From Bolinopsis microptera (lineage: Eukaryota > Ctenophora > Tentaculata > Lobata > Bolinopsidae), in contig NC_087080.1 in assembly GCF_026151205.1 (NCBI RefSeq), forward strand, positions 17,087,337-17,151,336: 64,000 nt of DNA. The letters run 5' to 3'. A model generated the notes under the pieces. It saw only the letters and a list, made by a program, of their open reading frames with translations. It ran no database searches and was not told the origin of the DNA. Shown here piece by piece: positions 11,393 to 24,220 of the stretch. Position numbers and translations under genes: made by a program. How positions within the stretch are numbered: position 1 is the first letter of the stretch; each line of letters starts with the position of its first letter.

Positions 11393-12710
11393 GTAACGGT
11401 ACGTTATAAACGGATTTGTAAGTATACTGTTTAGCTGGCAGCTGCGGAGTGATGTGTGATGGGGCCGGCTAGTGTTATGTTCTAATTTTATGTGCCTCAA
11501 ACGATACCGAAAAATTAGTTTTAGGCCGTAGCATCAATTTTAAGTTCAATTCCCAATCCCGGTAGTTGCAATTAAATTGGCTGCAAAATTCCAAATATAT
11601 AAATAAAATACTATTTGACTTTTTCTTCTCAGTATCACTATCAAATCATTTTCACATCGGAATTATTTAATTTCATCCCCACTATAAGTATACTATAACA
11701 ACTACATGATAATGATCTAGGAGTGACAATTATTTTGGAGTTAAGTTCTTGCTAGTAAAATATGTTTCCCTGTCTGCGTCACTAATCGCGTACCGACGCT
11801 TAGTGGTAAATTCCATGATAATTCACAATTCGACTTCAGTCTTTTTCACCCTATTTGGGACAGACTACAGACTCTCAAAAACCTCAAATGAGTGGACACA
11901 CAAATTAGATTTAGATGCGTTCCTAACGGGTAATTAAAGGAACCCCACTCTGGTATCCGAATAGGGTGTGAATCACACAATCCTAACATCCAGTAAATAC
12001 CTCTTACTGTTAGTGTTAGTCATAGTGTTACTGTTAATGTTAGTGTTAGTGTTACTGTTGCTTTCAAATCATATACAGTTTGCCGCTAAAATGGGAATTT
12101 TGGACGGATAAAAATAGGTTACCCACTTTCCGCTTAGTGTCACAGTATCAGTAAAAGGCCAGATTTATAATTATAATTATATTTGAATTAGGTTTACTGT
12201 TTATGGTTTAACTCATTTGACGTCAATGGCCCGTGCAATTAGTAACAAGTATACTTGACAGGGTCATGACAGGGGCCACCGCGTCATTAAGTATCTTACC
12301 TCTCAGTAATAATCACTGACTATAATAATTTACAGTCCAGCAAAAGCTCGCGAATTTACATTTTCACTATATTAGTCTATATAGTCTATAAATTACAGTA
12401 ACTTTCACTTTAATTGTAAATCTCAAACCGTGAGAATATTTTATTTTTACAGTGAGAGTCGGCAAGTTACGCAAATAGAGTACCACCACGTATTTCTGAC
12501 CTGGCTGCCGACTACTAGTACTTTACAGGACGTCTAACTCTCCGAGCGGTAGGTTTGTGCTTGATACACGTTTCCCTTTTCGGGGCCGGCAAATATCTCT
12601 TTTCTGTGAAAGAGATACGCAAGATTGTGTTAATCTCTTTGTAGTTCAGTGAAAAAGTAAAAGGGTACTACATTAACATAGCGGGCCACAAAGTGATATA
12701 GTTAGAGAGC

Positions 12711-12800
12711 GGATAACTGGGTAGAAACTCAGCCTGTCATTCTGCCGAATCTCTATTCGGTTTACGAACATAATAGCGGCCTGGGGTCCCCAGGTAAAAA
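12711..12800 (+). repeat. dispersed repeat with a CCTGGGGTCCCCAGG palindrome, copy 2
   Basis: Matches 2096-2205 in the CTCAGCCTG, GCCGAATCTCTATTC and palindrome blocks. It lacks about ten bases between them. Confidence 0.6.
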
Positions 12801-13171
12801 CTCAAGATGTTGTTGTATTTTAAAGAATGACCATTCGGCGATCGTAAGATATTTAGGAATTTGTCGCATTAATTTGATTTTATTAATAATTCCAGAGCGT
12901 AGCACTGAAGGATCTTTTGTTATCACGATGTATTATTCTGTTTGTTTCAGTTAATTTTACAATGTTCTGCGTCACTGATCGCGCTGGGTCAATGAGTCAA
13001 CATGAATGATCTCAGCCACAGTTTAACTTATACTCAACTAAAACTCTCAGCCGTTTATTAGAAATCGTATGCACAGTTTCTGAAGTTTTCATTATTATAA
13101 CCTGGCTATCGCTAATTTGTTAGTGTTACACCCTGTCCCTGGAGTCTTGGCAGTGAAGTGTGAAGTTCCCT

Positions 13172-13196
13172 GGGGGGGGGGGGGGGGGGGGGGGGG
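13172..13196 (+). repeat. poly-G run of 25
   Basis: An uninterrupted G homopolymer. It can form a quadruplex, and its true length may be uncertain in the assembly. Confidence 0.9.
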
Positions 13197-13373
13197 AGTT
13201 CCTGCATCACCGGGTCTCTAACTCAGAGCCTGTAATTAAGGGCCTGTAAAGCTGTAATTAGGGGCCTGTGATTCAATTTCAGGGCCTGTAAATTACAGTT
13301 TAATTCAATTTCACGACCAGTAATTCAGGGCCTTTATATTCATATCGAAGAGATTATCGTCTTTTGTATCACC

Positions 13374-13455
13374 TCAATAACGGTTGCAGCTTTCAGCTTT
13401 AAGCTGTAACCGTTATTGACTATTGAGGTTATCCTATTTAATAAATAGGATGTTG
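13374..13455. repeat. pair of hairpins
   Basis: CAATAACGGTT with CAGCTT pairs with AAGCTG with AACCGTTATTG (one mismatch), followed by the palindrome ATCCTATTTAATAAATAGGAT. The role is unknown. Confidence 0.55.
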
Positions 13456-13800
13456 TCAGTTTGCTCATTTCAGTCTGTTAATGTTTGAGTAGTCTCGTAT
13501 GTTCCTGATTTGTTATTCACGGGAATGTAAGTCGTTACTGGCACTGGTGGCGACATTGATTTGATACAGATTTATTCAATAAATAGCACATTTTACTAAA
13601 CCTAACGAGCAACAACAAATAAAAAGTTACAATTACAAACAGATATCATCAAAACACGTGTGCAAGTAAATGGATAAAAATTAAAGCAATTATAATTATA
13701 TCTACAAATTGTTCAAACCCGAATTCTCCGTGTGCAATCCAAGTACATCACTCGATTACAAGAACTTTATTCCTATTATTAATAAACCTAAGATTTACAG

Positions 13801-14734
13801 CTACGTTGTATCGCACTGATCACATTTAATCTCTCTATCAGTAAATATCTTATCAGTCCTTGTCTTCCTGTCCCACACTACCTCTCCGTTCTGTTTGAAG
13901 TAGTAGACTCTGTGTTTGGGGATACAGAAACTCTCCCAATCGTCCACTGTCGTCACGTCACTCCAATCAAAGTTCAGGAATTCTTCCTCCACTAGCCCGT
14001 CAAACCTAATAAAATGTTAGATTAGACTACCTGTAAGAACTGGGTTGGGAAATGAACCTTATTTGCTTAATTGCTGTCACCTGTCTGCAACAAATATGGT
14101 TCACCTGTATCTAGATGTATATTTATCTCCAGGTTTTAAATGTTGCAGTACTTAATTACGAATCACATCAGATCAGGCGTGGAAGACGGGATTAGGGTCG
14201 TGTTTTTAACCACAGAACTTATTACCTATCCAGATATCCTACAATGAAGTGTTCCGGATTATATTGTTCGTCCCACTGCACTCTGTTCACTACATCCATC
14301 ACTGTTCTCAGCTTTTTCTTTTGTTTCCTGCATTTCGAACATGTTTCTTCTTCTTCCTCGGCTGATTTCTTTTTCACTTTCTTGTTTTTGCGTTTCTGTT
14401 TAGGTTTGTGGTTGGGGTCTGTTTCGTGCAGATTCAAGCAGGAATCTCCAAATCTACATTTGCCTTCTTGGAAGAAAGAGCAGTAGGGTTTGCTTTGTTC
14501 TGGCTGGGATGTGCTGGGATGTGCTCTTTGTTCTGTTTGTTCAGCGCTTTGTTCTACATGTAGCTCTGGTTCTGATTTGTTCGGAAGAGTAGAGTTGTCC
14601 TGCAGTATAACATAAGAGGAGTGAGAGTCAGACTGTTCTGAGGTTTCTGATGTCTCCTTGTTGGTTTCCTGGCCTGCCATGCTCTGTCTTACTTCTGGTG
14701 AGGATGTCTCCTTGTTGGTCTCCTGGCCTGCCAT
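13801..14734 (-). CDS. CCCH zinc-finger / MJ1316-domain protein (LENG9-like)
   Basis: A two-exon gene: 14226-14734 and 13801-14005. The donor GATAG|GTAATA and acceptor TTTATTAG|GTTT join a split Arg codon, giving 237 residues. A CCCH finger lies at residues 85-103 (C-X7-C-X5-C-X3-H). A basic, Lys-rich stretch and an acidic run follow. From about residue 143 comes an MJ1316 (RNA cyclic-group end recognition, formerly DUF504) domain with VQWDEQY, FIVGYLDRFDGL, PKHRVYYFK and VVWDRKTRTDKIF. Vertebrate LENG9 combines the same two domains with a 2H phosphoesterase domain, which is absent here. RNA binding is inferred. The N-terminus contains an 18-residue tandem duplication (MAGQETNKET repeated). 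An in-frame TAA precedes the chosen ATG. Confidence 0.85.
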
Positions 14735-15365
14735 GCTCTGTCTTACTTCTGAGTGTTAGCTGGTGATTGGTTGTGTTTTAATCTTATGTGTATTTAGAAA
14801 ATAGAAAAGGGGCCATTCACAGCTGATATGGTCAATAATATTTGGCCATCTTTTACCCCCCCTCTCTGTCCAAAACTATGTCCGTCTACGTAATGTCTGC
14901 CTAAATAAGGTCCGATAAGGTATGGATTTTCTGTGAAAGTAAAATTAGCATCAGGATTCTGGATTTCTCCACCCTCCTCCACTAATATGCTGTATTAACT
15001 AAACTCTAATAGTATTAGGCTTCTATAACAACTCTTTAGTATTAGTCATACATTCCTAATGACTTGTTAGTGAAGCCTGGAGGTTATATTATAATATATT
15101 TAATATTATAAACTTAACAAACTTCCGCATTTAACATATTTGTGAAGAGTTATAGAAATGTAGCTGTTCCAAGTGAACGACGCACCTCTCCTGTCATGTC
15201 AAGGTTAGATCTTTCAACATATGACTGCTCCACTTACAATATATAGTCCTGGATATATAAAAGCACGAACAAGCTAGGCGTACTAACTTATTAGTATTAC
15301 TGACTTTAACTTGTGTCGGAATTTATCAGATTCTGTGTAGGATTGTGCAAGACTCTTAGAATACT

Positions 15366-15402
15366 CTGGGTAACCTGGGTAACCTGGGTAACCTGGGTAA
15401 CA
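15366..15402 (+). repeat. (GGGTAACCT)n short tandem repeat
   Basis: Four copies of a 10-base unit (GGGTAACCTG) in direct succession. Confidence 0.8.
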
Positions 15403-17102
15403 ATTCTCGTTGTTTAAGGAAGGGATCCTTTCTTAGACACTTTTACTTAACTTTTAACTTAAAGGAGAGACACGATACTTTAAGGACTTACTCGCAGAGA
15501 CAAATTGAAGTTGCTTCATCTTAGATATCGTGAACATATAAGGGTAAAAATGGCATAAATCACCAGATTTTTTACGTTATATTTGAATGATTCCGTCCAG
15601 ATTTTTATATTAAACTGTAATCCTAGTAGTCTATAGTCTATAGTCTTACTACTTAATTATCAGTCTGGAATTAGCCCCTAAATGTAGCCGTGTTCAAGTT
15701 GACGTACAGCAAGGTATATTATTATACAATATGACACTACAAACTGAACAAAGCACCCACATTCGAGAAAGAACAAGTATCATTAGCAAGTATACATTGT
15801 ATACACTCTATAGTCTATACACTATATACACAGCGAGCTCGATGTATGTAAAGCACCACAAAGTGTACATAAACGTAAGATAAACACACCAGCTGAAATA
15901 AATTTGCTTTGCAGTGTACATTGGCAGAGTGCCACCAGTTTACAGTGTGAAATTGATGTGTCCTTGTACAAATGGCAGCTAATAGTAACGATTGTACATG
16001 TAATTAGCAGAGGTTAATAGCAACGTGCTTGTAAAGTAAGAGATCAGCGCATAATAATTTAAATAGTTCAAACTTGGTAGAAATGCAGAAAACAAGACTA
16101 TAAGAGCTCAAATTGAAACGAAAGTAAGAGTGTTGTGGTGAAGGAATGAAGCGTGCTACTATTGAATTACAGTATCTCAGGTATTAGATCACATACGGTA
16201 ATTACACAGCGTATATGTGCTTACCTAATAGCTATGAGGTCATGCAAGGTGATCTCATCGATAAGCTTTTGTAAGTGTGATTCAGTAGAATTATTGCATG
16301 AAGGTGTAAATGAATTGTTCAGTTTTAACTGTAGTTGATCGATAATATTGTCATATTATCATATATTAAAGTCACTATTGTGTTTGATTGTCATCAATCA
16401 CAGCATCAAGAATGGAGAAATCACCATTTGAATTTGTTTCCCGATATTTATGCCGATAATCATTGAACCAGTAATCAATTAGCACTACCGTTAAAAAGAT
16501 TCATCACAGTGGTCCTGCAGTCTTAAAGGCAGTAAAAACAGACACGAGATCCAATTAACTGATTTGCGGGGTCCAAGACAGTATGCAGGACGCAGGTCTG
16601 AGGATAAAGGAACGGCACGAACTTTTATCATAAAAACGTGATATACAACGTAGATTGACTCCATTCGATACTTAGTATACTACATATTATATCTTAGTAT
16701 ATATATATATTATATCTACTTCTCAATTACCAATAACAGTGCTGAAGACTGCTGGGGTTGCTTATATGGATGAGAAGTTGTAAGTTTCCACTCGTCCTCG
16801 TGAAGAGATACCTTGTCCTGCATGTTGCAAGGCTAAGACGTCAACTCCACTGAAAGTACGATTTAGTCGGGTCCACTAACTGTTCCCTTGTCTGAAAACC
16901 GGATTAATGTTACCAATGTACGTTGTTTTATCCATAAACATGGTCATATTTATTATTATTAAAGCAAGCTTCTAAATTCGGGATAGCCTGTGGCAGGCAA
17001 CGCCCGATTTAACCGAATTGACGTTGTTTTATCCATAAAACATAACTATTCAAAAAGATACGGTAATAAATTTAGAAGATCCGGGATGTAAGAGCAACTT
17101 GA

Positions 17103-17229
17103 CGGTTAATATTATATTATTATATTATTTAATATTGAATATTGATTTAATATTATATTATTATATTATTTAATATTGAATATTGATTTAATATTATATT
17201 ATTATATTATTTAATATTGAATATTGATA
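17103..17229 (+). repeat. AT-rich tandem repeat, about 45-bp unit, 3 copies
   Basis: The unit TTAATATTATATTATTATAT plus TATTTAATATTGAATATTGA is present three times almost without change. Confidence 0.85.
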
Positions 17230-18208
17230 ACCTTGCTTCTTTGTCGACCTTTGAAGAGGGGATATTTCGGTATCTTTGTAAAGCATTTGTCTTTGTAGGC
17301 ATTTGCTCTGCCCTTAGGGCATTGGCAGTGCTCCAAATGAACACGATTCAGCCCATACAAATTTAATCGGTTAGCAGAATGTGTATTACTGACTATACTG
17401 ACTACTGATTATATAAACCAACCGATTATCAACCTCCGAGGAGGCGTGATCTGATTGCTCTGTACAATATTACTCATTTTAATGGTATATATATATTATA
17501 TATTATATTATATCCGATGTTGACATACAATTACATGAGATCACTCTTTTGTATGACCACGGTGGTCGCTTAAACCCGTAAAGGCATAGACGCTGACACA
17601 ATTATTGGTATGGCTATATTATATTAATTTATATAATTTTCCGTTAAATAACATTAATTCCGGTAAAATAGTCCTGCGTAACGGCCGCCTGTACTAGTTA
17701 TTATGCTTATTTAACTGCTTTATCTCCGTATTTCTCTGTAATACTCACTCTCAAATTTAAGGATCCATACAAAACAGGGTTTAGTGTCGTTCAGCCCGGG
17801 CTCTTAGTCTTACCGGCTTCTTGATAGCGAACTATACCTCCTTAGATAAGTTTGGTTCAATAATAGTTGATCACTTGGTGGGTAATCGGACGGTTGGTTA
17901 TTTGGAACATTCCTTGTCGGACGTTATTTGACCGGACATCGCATGAACGGACATTAAAGTAATCGCTCGAAGCCATTTAAAATCATTATAAAGGCGAACT
18001 TTTTCCATTTTTTTGGGCGTTGTTCCCAATTTTTTTTCCAATCGTTTTTTAAAACAGTAAGCAACTTGTTTTTAATTGATCCAATGATATAATTTAGTCT
18101 TTCGGTATTAAATTGAAAATACCGAAATTAAAAAGTAGTCATATCCTGGACAATAAATTCGTAATGGAATACTTTTGAGAAAAATGTCGACGGTCTTTGA
18201 CTTAGACG

Positions 18209-18286
18209 GAAAGACTTTATTTGAACGGACATTTAAATGAACGCTAGGCCTCCGGCATCCAATTAAAGACCGTTCAAATAAAGTCC
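18209..18286. repeat. hairpin with GACTTTATTTGAACGG arms
   Basis: GACTTTATTTGAACGG at 18210-18225 is followed by its exact complement at 18269-18284. Related half-motifs (TTATTTGACCGGACAT, GAACGGACATT) occur at 17925-17955, suggesting a decayed transposon family. Confidence 0.6.
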
Positions 18287-18776
18287 GGTAAGGTATACCG
18301 AAAAGTATTGAACAAAAGGGGAAGTTGTTATTTGTGATAATTATCCCTAAGAAATAGTATAAATGATAAGATAATCACGGAGAAGAAATAAAATATTACA
18401 ACAATTATTATTAAATGTTATGCATATTTTCTCACTCAATTGGATATCACTGCATTTTATCTGAATAACTCTCACTACTACTACTAGTTAGTAGCGTTGG
18501 TAGCCATGATGGTATTTTATCATGTTCGAAACTATTTATATTTATAATTCTTTTATAGGATGGTACTTAGCGAGAATTAGAAAGTAAGGGACCGACTGAT
18601 TAGCCACATTACTTAGTAAGCAACTCACTTATCGTTTTTAATTACTTTTGTTATATTCCTTAGTTTTTATAAAGTTCCTATATAGTTCTTGTACGCCTAT
18701 CTGAATTCAAACGAAAGTCAAGTACATAAGTTCTCCAAGCTACCAACTATTGGTACAGTTATCTTTCAGCTAGTGC

Positions 18777-18955
18777 CAACCGCTAACTAGTAACCGCTAA
18801 CTAGTAACCGCTAACTAGTAACCGCTAACTAGTAACCGCTAACTAGTAACCGCTAACTAGTAACCGCTAACTAGTAACCGCTAACTAGTAACCACTAACT
18901 AGTAACCGCTAACTAGTAACCGCTAACTGCTAACTGCTAACTGCTAACGGGATAG
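18777..18955 (+). repeat. 14-bp minisatellite (TAACCGCTAACTAG)n
   Basis: About eleven units, then a switch to a short CTAACTG unit. The CTAACTAGT part is also the reverse complement of a nine-base piece of the 11-bp minisatellite variant at 39.9-49.7 kb. This may be coincidence. Confidence 0.9.
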
Positions 18956-19819
18956 TTTTATTAACTGTTAAGTCTCACTGCAACCCCTAAAAGTAAGTGT
19001 AACATTTTATCAGCTGCCTTATTCCCACAGCAGGCTATATTTATAACACTATAACAGGCCATAACGCCTCTTATTCCGAATAGCTTTGTAATTGTGCTCA
19101 TTATCACCTGATCAGTCGTTCTGTCATTTATGTGACTTTGCGTGTAAGAATTGTAGAGTACTAACGATGGGACAGGCGGAGTTCTAGGTATCTTCAACCT
19201 GATGAAGTGTGTGGGAGGTTAGCATCTGGTGTCAATGTTAATGAATTCCGTCACCAATACGCAGCTCACTGTAACAATACATCTGATTACCGGGAGCAAT
19301 ATTCCAATGTAGCTGTTATCAGCTGATCAGTGGCCTTCATTTAGAAACTTTGTGGTGAGAAACTCTGAGGAATTGTTCGGATAATTTAAACTATAAGTCT
19401 TCAACCTCCCTTGTGTAATAATCCCTGTTGTACATTGCTATTGCACATTATCGTCAACATTTCCAAACTATCGCACAATTCCTTCTCCTCGAACAATTTT
19501 TGAATTTTTCATAATCTTGAAGATGAAAATTAAAACCCGATCCACAAGTCGAATATTTGGGATTTGGTCTTGGGAAAATGTAGCCGTAGGGTCGTATACG
19601 TTTTTGAGTTGGAATCTTTCAAGTCGCTGAGTTGGAGATTTGAGTAGCTACTTTTAAGTCTTCCGTTGGCTAAACAATCTAAAATTTCAGATCATTAGGG
19701 TAGTGTCTCCTGCCTTTCAGAGGTTGGCTGTTATTTATTTGAGAGTGATGTTAATCTTTTCTGTAAATCTTGTAAAAATAAAAATGGTTGTTTTATATTG
19801 CTGCTCAATATCAGTCTCC

Positions 19820-19990
19820 GTTCTAACTGGACAGCACGTGCTCAGTACGTGATTCTAACTATACGGCACGTGCTCAGTACGTGATGCAGTATAGTAGTCG
19901 GTATTCGTTCTAACTACACGGCACGTGTTGCAGACAGATCTCGGTACGTGATCAGGTCTTTGATCCTAGCTAGATGGCACGTACAGCATT
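19820..19990 (+). repeat. degenerate repeat with CACGTG boxes
   Basis: Three or four diverged copies of a unit of about 45 bases containing GGCACGTGCTCAGTACGTGAT and TTCTAACTA. Each unit carries a CACGTG palindrome and a TACGTGAT box. CACGTG is the E-box core for bHLH factors, so this could be a regulatory element, but no gene is seen nearby. Confidence 0.55.
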
Positions 19991-20334
19991 AAAACTAGTG
20001 GGTACACTCTACAGTATCTGGAGAAGAAATTTTTGTGAGGAATTTCCAACCTCTTAGTCTTTTACCTGACTGGTTATTCGTCGAGTTAATTATTTCAGAC
20101 TTGTCATGGACCGCCTCCGACTTTTAAAACATTTCCGAAGTTTTATCTTGGCTCACTTTCAACTACACCCTTATACTCAGTACCACATTATAGTTTATAC
20201 CCTACCTTTATATAAACTTTAACTTTATATACACTTCCATCTTATCACTACTAAGGTTTCCGTCCTTTTACTGTCTAGTACCAGAATTCATCCTTTTTTA
20301 ATCATATTAATTATGTTACCTACCAGTACCACAT

Positions 20335-20372
20335 ATATAATATATATATATATATAATATGTATATGATATA
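20335..20372. repeat. (TA)n microsatellite
   Basis: Mostly alternating T and A with few interruptions. Confidence 0.85.
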
Positions 20373-21552
20373 TACTATTAAATCGATTTTACAAAAACCA
20401 GATCCAAGATTTTCAAACTTTTTGGAACGTTGCCATAAATTAGCCAGATTATATGAGTGATTGTCAAATCGGAAGCCAGAATAAAGTTCATAAAGTCTGT
20501 AATTGTAAACTAATAGCAACTCATATTTCAAAATTAGCTCGTTCATGCATTTTTTTGATAATTTCTTAAAATCCCACTATTCTCCTTAAAATTTAAATCA
20601 CCCTGATTATATAGTAATACCATTACTTCCTCTAGGTGGAAATATTGGTTCTTACGGGAAATATTGACTCTTGAACTTCCTCAGTTTTAATCTACGTGAT
20701 ATAAGTGAATAATTGAGGGGGAGTGTTATAACAGCATAACTATTTCCTTTCTTTACAATTTCATGGTGAGGATACCAACAAAATGATGCACTTTTGCCTG
20801 ATCGCACTTGCAGTCTCTCCATCATACAACGTTCCTGTTTCCTGAAATACCAGGACTGAGGAGGACCTGTAGGTTCTACATCACTCGCTCATCATATTAT
20901 AGGATCATTCATTATAAAAGTAAGTATATACTCACCAGATTACTGTGGCTTCTCCTTATTAATGACCCCTTGTAACAGTTGTTAAGTAGTCGGTATCAGA
21001 ATTCAGATTCTTTCTTTTCCGTGTTTTGTAATTAAAAGTGTTTTTAGGTCCTCTTTTCTTCTCAACCCGAGATATTATCCACTGATAACGGTGGAGACAC
21101 AAATACACTGATCTTATTAACACGTCTGAGATGAGTGTGATAAAAACCCGCCTAGAACTCCTAGTAAAGCTGGAAAAATGATTCTCACAGGTCTAGTAGA
21201 ATGTTCTGGGTTTACACTCAACCACAATATGTAGTTATCATTCTCTACACACCTGACATATAGCTTATACCATTATCAAGATGTTCTTTTTCTCTATATT
21301 TATATTTTGAATCAGGTTTTAATATAGTTTTATGATACGAAAAGCTCCGAATTTTAATTTCTCACAAGATTTCCGATACTGTCCTCTTCCTTGAGGCTTG
21401 ATAATCATATCTTGCCTTATCGAATTACTTAAATACTGAGGTAGAATTAGCATGATCAGTCCGCAACACTTGAGAATGGATGTAACTAGAACCATACATA
21501 GGTTGATTTAGTAACTTATATTCTACCATTGACCACATTTACCCAGAACACG

Positions 21553-21642
21553 AGGGTTTACAGGGTGTTACAGGGTGTTACAGGGTGTTACAGGGTGTTA
21601 CAGAGTGTTACAGGGTGTTACAGGGTGTTACAGGGTGTTACA
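21553..21642 (+). repeat. (ACAGGGTGTT)n minisatellite
   Basis: Nine copies of a 10-base unit, one with an A for G change. Confidence 0.9.
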
Positions 21643-21971
21643 AGACTCGTGTTCAAAATTTTGAAAATCAAACAAATGAGATAAACAGTTTGAGTAAGTT
21701 ACCCAATAGAAGCTTTTACATGTAACTAGATCAGGGTAACATGTAACAATGCACGCCACTAAACCAATGTCGTTATAACAACAAAAAAAGAGTTTATACC
21801 TATCAAGTATACAGCTATAACAAGAATTATTTAGACTTTCAAACCGTTATTTTATATTAACAGACACGCGCCTCTTCGAGTTTGAGATTAATTAAAAAGT
21901 GCAACGCTACTTTCCATCAATTTTATACATACATGTTACATGTTACATGGCGAGATCTCCATCCAAAAGGA

Positions 21972-24035
21972 TTAGTCTGCGTCGATTGCGTCATTACTTT
22001 GTATTATACAACTTCGGCGGGTAATATTTCTCCATCCTTTTCGATCTGCAGCCAATCTTCTCATACAATCAATCGTGAGTCCATTACGATCCAATCTCTG
22101 CTCAGCATCTTCAATAAACACATCATTTAAGCTCTTCCTAGGCCTGCCTCTTGATCGTTTCCCATGCTTCGGTTTCCATTCAAGTAGATAGTAAGGTAAC
22201 CGATCTCCAGGCATTCTACTGACATGTCCAAACCAACGTAGCCGTTTTGTTGCTATTATGTCAGTAAGAGCAGTTATTGAAGCCCTTCTTAAAACATCTT
22301 CATTTCTTACTCGATGGAACCACCTCACTCTCAGGATTCTGCGTAAGCAGTACTGATGGAAAGACTCTAATCTTCTTGTCTGCACTTGAGTCGTGTTCCA
22401 TGTCTCACTTCCATAGGTCAAAATGGTAAGAACAGCTGCGATGTAGATTCGCACTTTGTTGTTAATGCTTATGTTCTTATTCTTCCAAATGTTATTGAGT
22501 TGGTTAAAAGCTCCGGTTGCTTTTCCAATCCTGACACTTATTTCTTTATCGATCTTGCCATCCGATGTAATTTTGGCACCCAAATAAGTGAATTGAGTGA
22601 CCTGCTTTGCAGAGTTTCCATCGACAGTAATATCTATGGTCCTATTCTCTGGGAGTGGGTGCTGCGACGTATCTTTCCCAATTACCATGATCTCTGTTTT
22701 CTTTGCGTTCATCTTTAAACCCCCAAGCCCACAGTATTTCGCAATATTGTCCGTTGTTTCTTGCAGTCCCTCGACAGTGTCATCCATGCCTGCTATGTCA
22801 TCAGCATAGTCCAAATCAATGACACATTTTTCTGGTTGTCTGGAACTTTGTCTGTACTGAAGAGTAAAACCACGCGATATATTTTTAAACTTCTCGGCCC
22901 CAGTTAAGTACAAGGTTGAAAATGGGAGGCCCTTGCACATCACCTTGTCCAGTCCCCGAATCGACATCAAGCCATCTTGTCAATTCCCCATTGACACGAA
23001 CTGCACTTTCAGTTGCTCTAAAGAACGCTTTGAAAACATTGATGTATTTTGTTGGAAGACCATAATGTTCAAAAGCTTTCCAAATAAAGTCACGATTGAT
23101 TGAATCAAAAGCAGCTTTAAAATCAATAAAGTTTATATACAAAGGGACGTTGAATTCTATACAATTGTGTATTATACAATGAAGGGAGTATAGCTGATCT
23201 ATACAAGAACGGTTTCTCCTGAAACCACACTGATTTTCTCTAAGTAACTTTTCAAGCCCATTACTTAGTCTTTTTAACAACACGATTTGAAATAACTTCG
23301 ATACGGTGGAGCGTAGAGTTATCCCTCTGTTGTTGTTGCAATATGTGAGGTCCCCTTTCTTTGGGATGATGGTGATGATTCCTTTCCTCCAATCACTAGG
23401 AATATCCTCACTTTTCCATACAGTTTCAAACAAATCTTTTAACCAAGGCAGAAGTCCAGGAGAACCGTACTTTAACTGCTCATTTGAAATTTCATCAATT
23501 CCAGCACTTTTGTAGTTCTTCAACTTCTTGATAGCTTCCTCAATTTCAAACAAGGACGGTGGCTCATCATCATTACTAAGATATTCAAAAGAAAGTACCT
23601 TTTCGTCCTCATCCAATAGAGAGAAATCCACCGCATCTGCTGCTGGCGTCAAGAGTTCTTCAAAATATTCAGCCCAGCGATGTGACTGAGCTTCGGGATC
23701 TGATATAAGTGTCCCATTCTTATCCCGCACTGCCGCAGATCTGTATACTCTCTTGTTTGTAAGGGATTTTATTTTCTGCCAAACATCTCTTTGTTGACCC
23801 TGCTTGGCAGCCTCTTCCAATTCCTCAGCTACTCTAACAGCCCAGGCATTATCATCTCTTTTACAGTTCTGCCTAACAAGACCGTTAATCTGCGAGTACT
23901 TAGCACGATTCTCAGCAGTACTAGGTTTCTTTTTAATCTCACCTCGTTCTTTTAGGAGATTCTTAGTATCCTTTGAGAGATGTTCTGTTCTCTTTTTCCG
24001 GCCCCTTTCACCCAGAACTTCAAACGAGATATCAG
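21972..24035 (-). pseudogene. LINE reverse transcriptase, one frameshift
   Basis: Continues the endonuclease frame after the nested elements: the linker ITDISFEVLGERGRKKR, then RT motifs NYKSAGIDEISNEQLKYG, RKGIITIIPKKGD, NNRGITLRST, FIDFKAAFDSI, GTGQGDVQGPP and the catalytic LDYADDIAGMDD. The C-terminal part has QFTYLGAKITSDG, RWFGHVSRMPGD and GRPRKSLND. The frame changes near 22900-22920, between VLNW and EKFKNISRG, by a small indel. The copy is therefore inactive, although most residues are conserved. Confidence 0.92.
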
Positions 24036-24041
24036 TTATAA

Positions 24042-24214
24042 CACACATAACCCCGGCATGCGCAGGGATTATATTTCAATTTTTCCCGCGACGCGCGGGA
24101 AAAGTTTATAATAATTTCGAGTGCGAAGCACGAGGGATTATTATGAAAATAACCCCGACGTGCTTTAGCACGAGGGGTTATTTTAATATAACTTAAGCGT
24201 GCCGGTGTTATGTG
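24042..24214. mobile_element. 173-bp fold-back element flanked by TTATAA
   Basis: TTATAA lies at 24036-24041 and 24215-24220. The element begins CACACATAACCCCGGCATGC and ends GCGTGCCGGTGTTATGTG, which are imperfect complements. The interior has two more hairpins (around CCCGCGACGCGCGGG and the GTGCTTTAGCAC region). It has no coding capacity. Confidence 0.8.
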
Positions 24215-24220
24215 TTATAA

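Larger units (their letters stand above)
11393..13800. other. non-coding stretch
   Basis: No exon recognised. It holds a (GTTAGT)-type degenerate repeat at about 12005-12060, the second copy of the palindrome repeat near 12711-12800, a poly-G run and a hairpin (listed separately). Confidence 0.4.
14735..21915. other. long non-coding stretch with minisatellites
   Basis: No exon with a recognisable domain was found on either strand. Individual repeats are listed separately. It also has many short TA-rich tracts and hairpins. It may hold introns or regulatory DNA of genes outside the window. Confidence 0.4.

Noticed and set aside
14794-14982. Minus-strand 62-codon frame upstream of the LENG9-like gene.
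   Set aside because: No domain or usable splice link to the next exon was found. The 18-residue N-terminal duplication and an upstream in-frame stop support starting at 14734.
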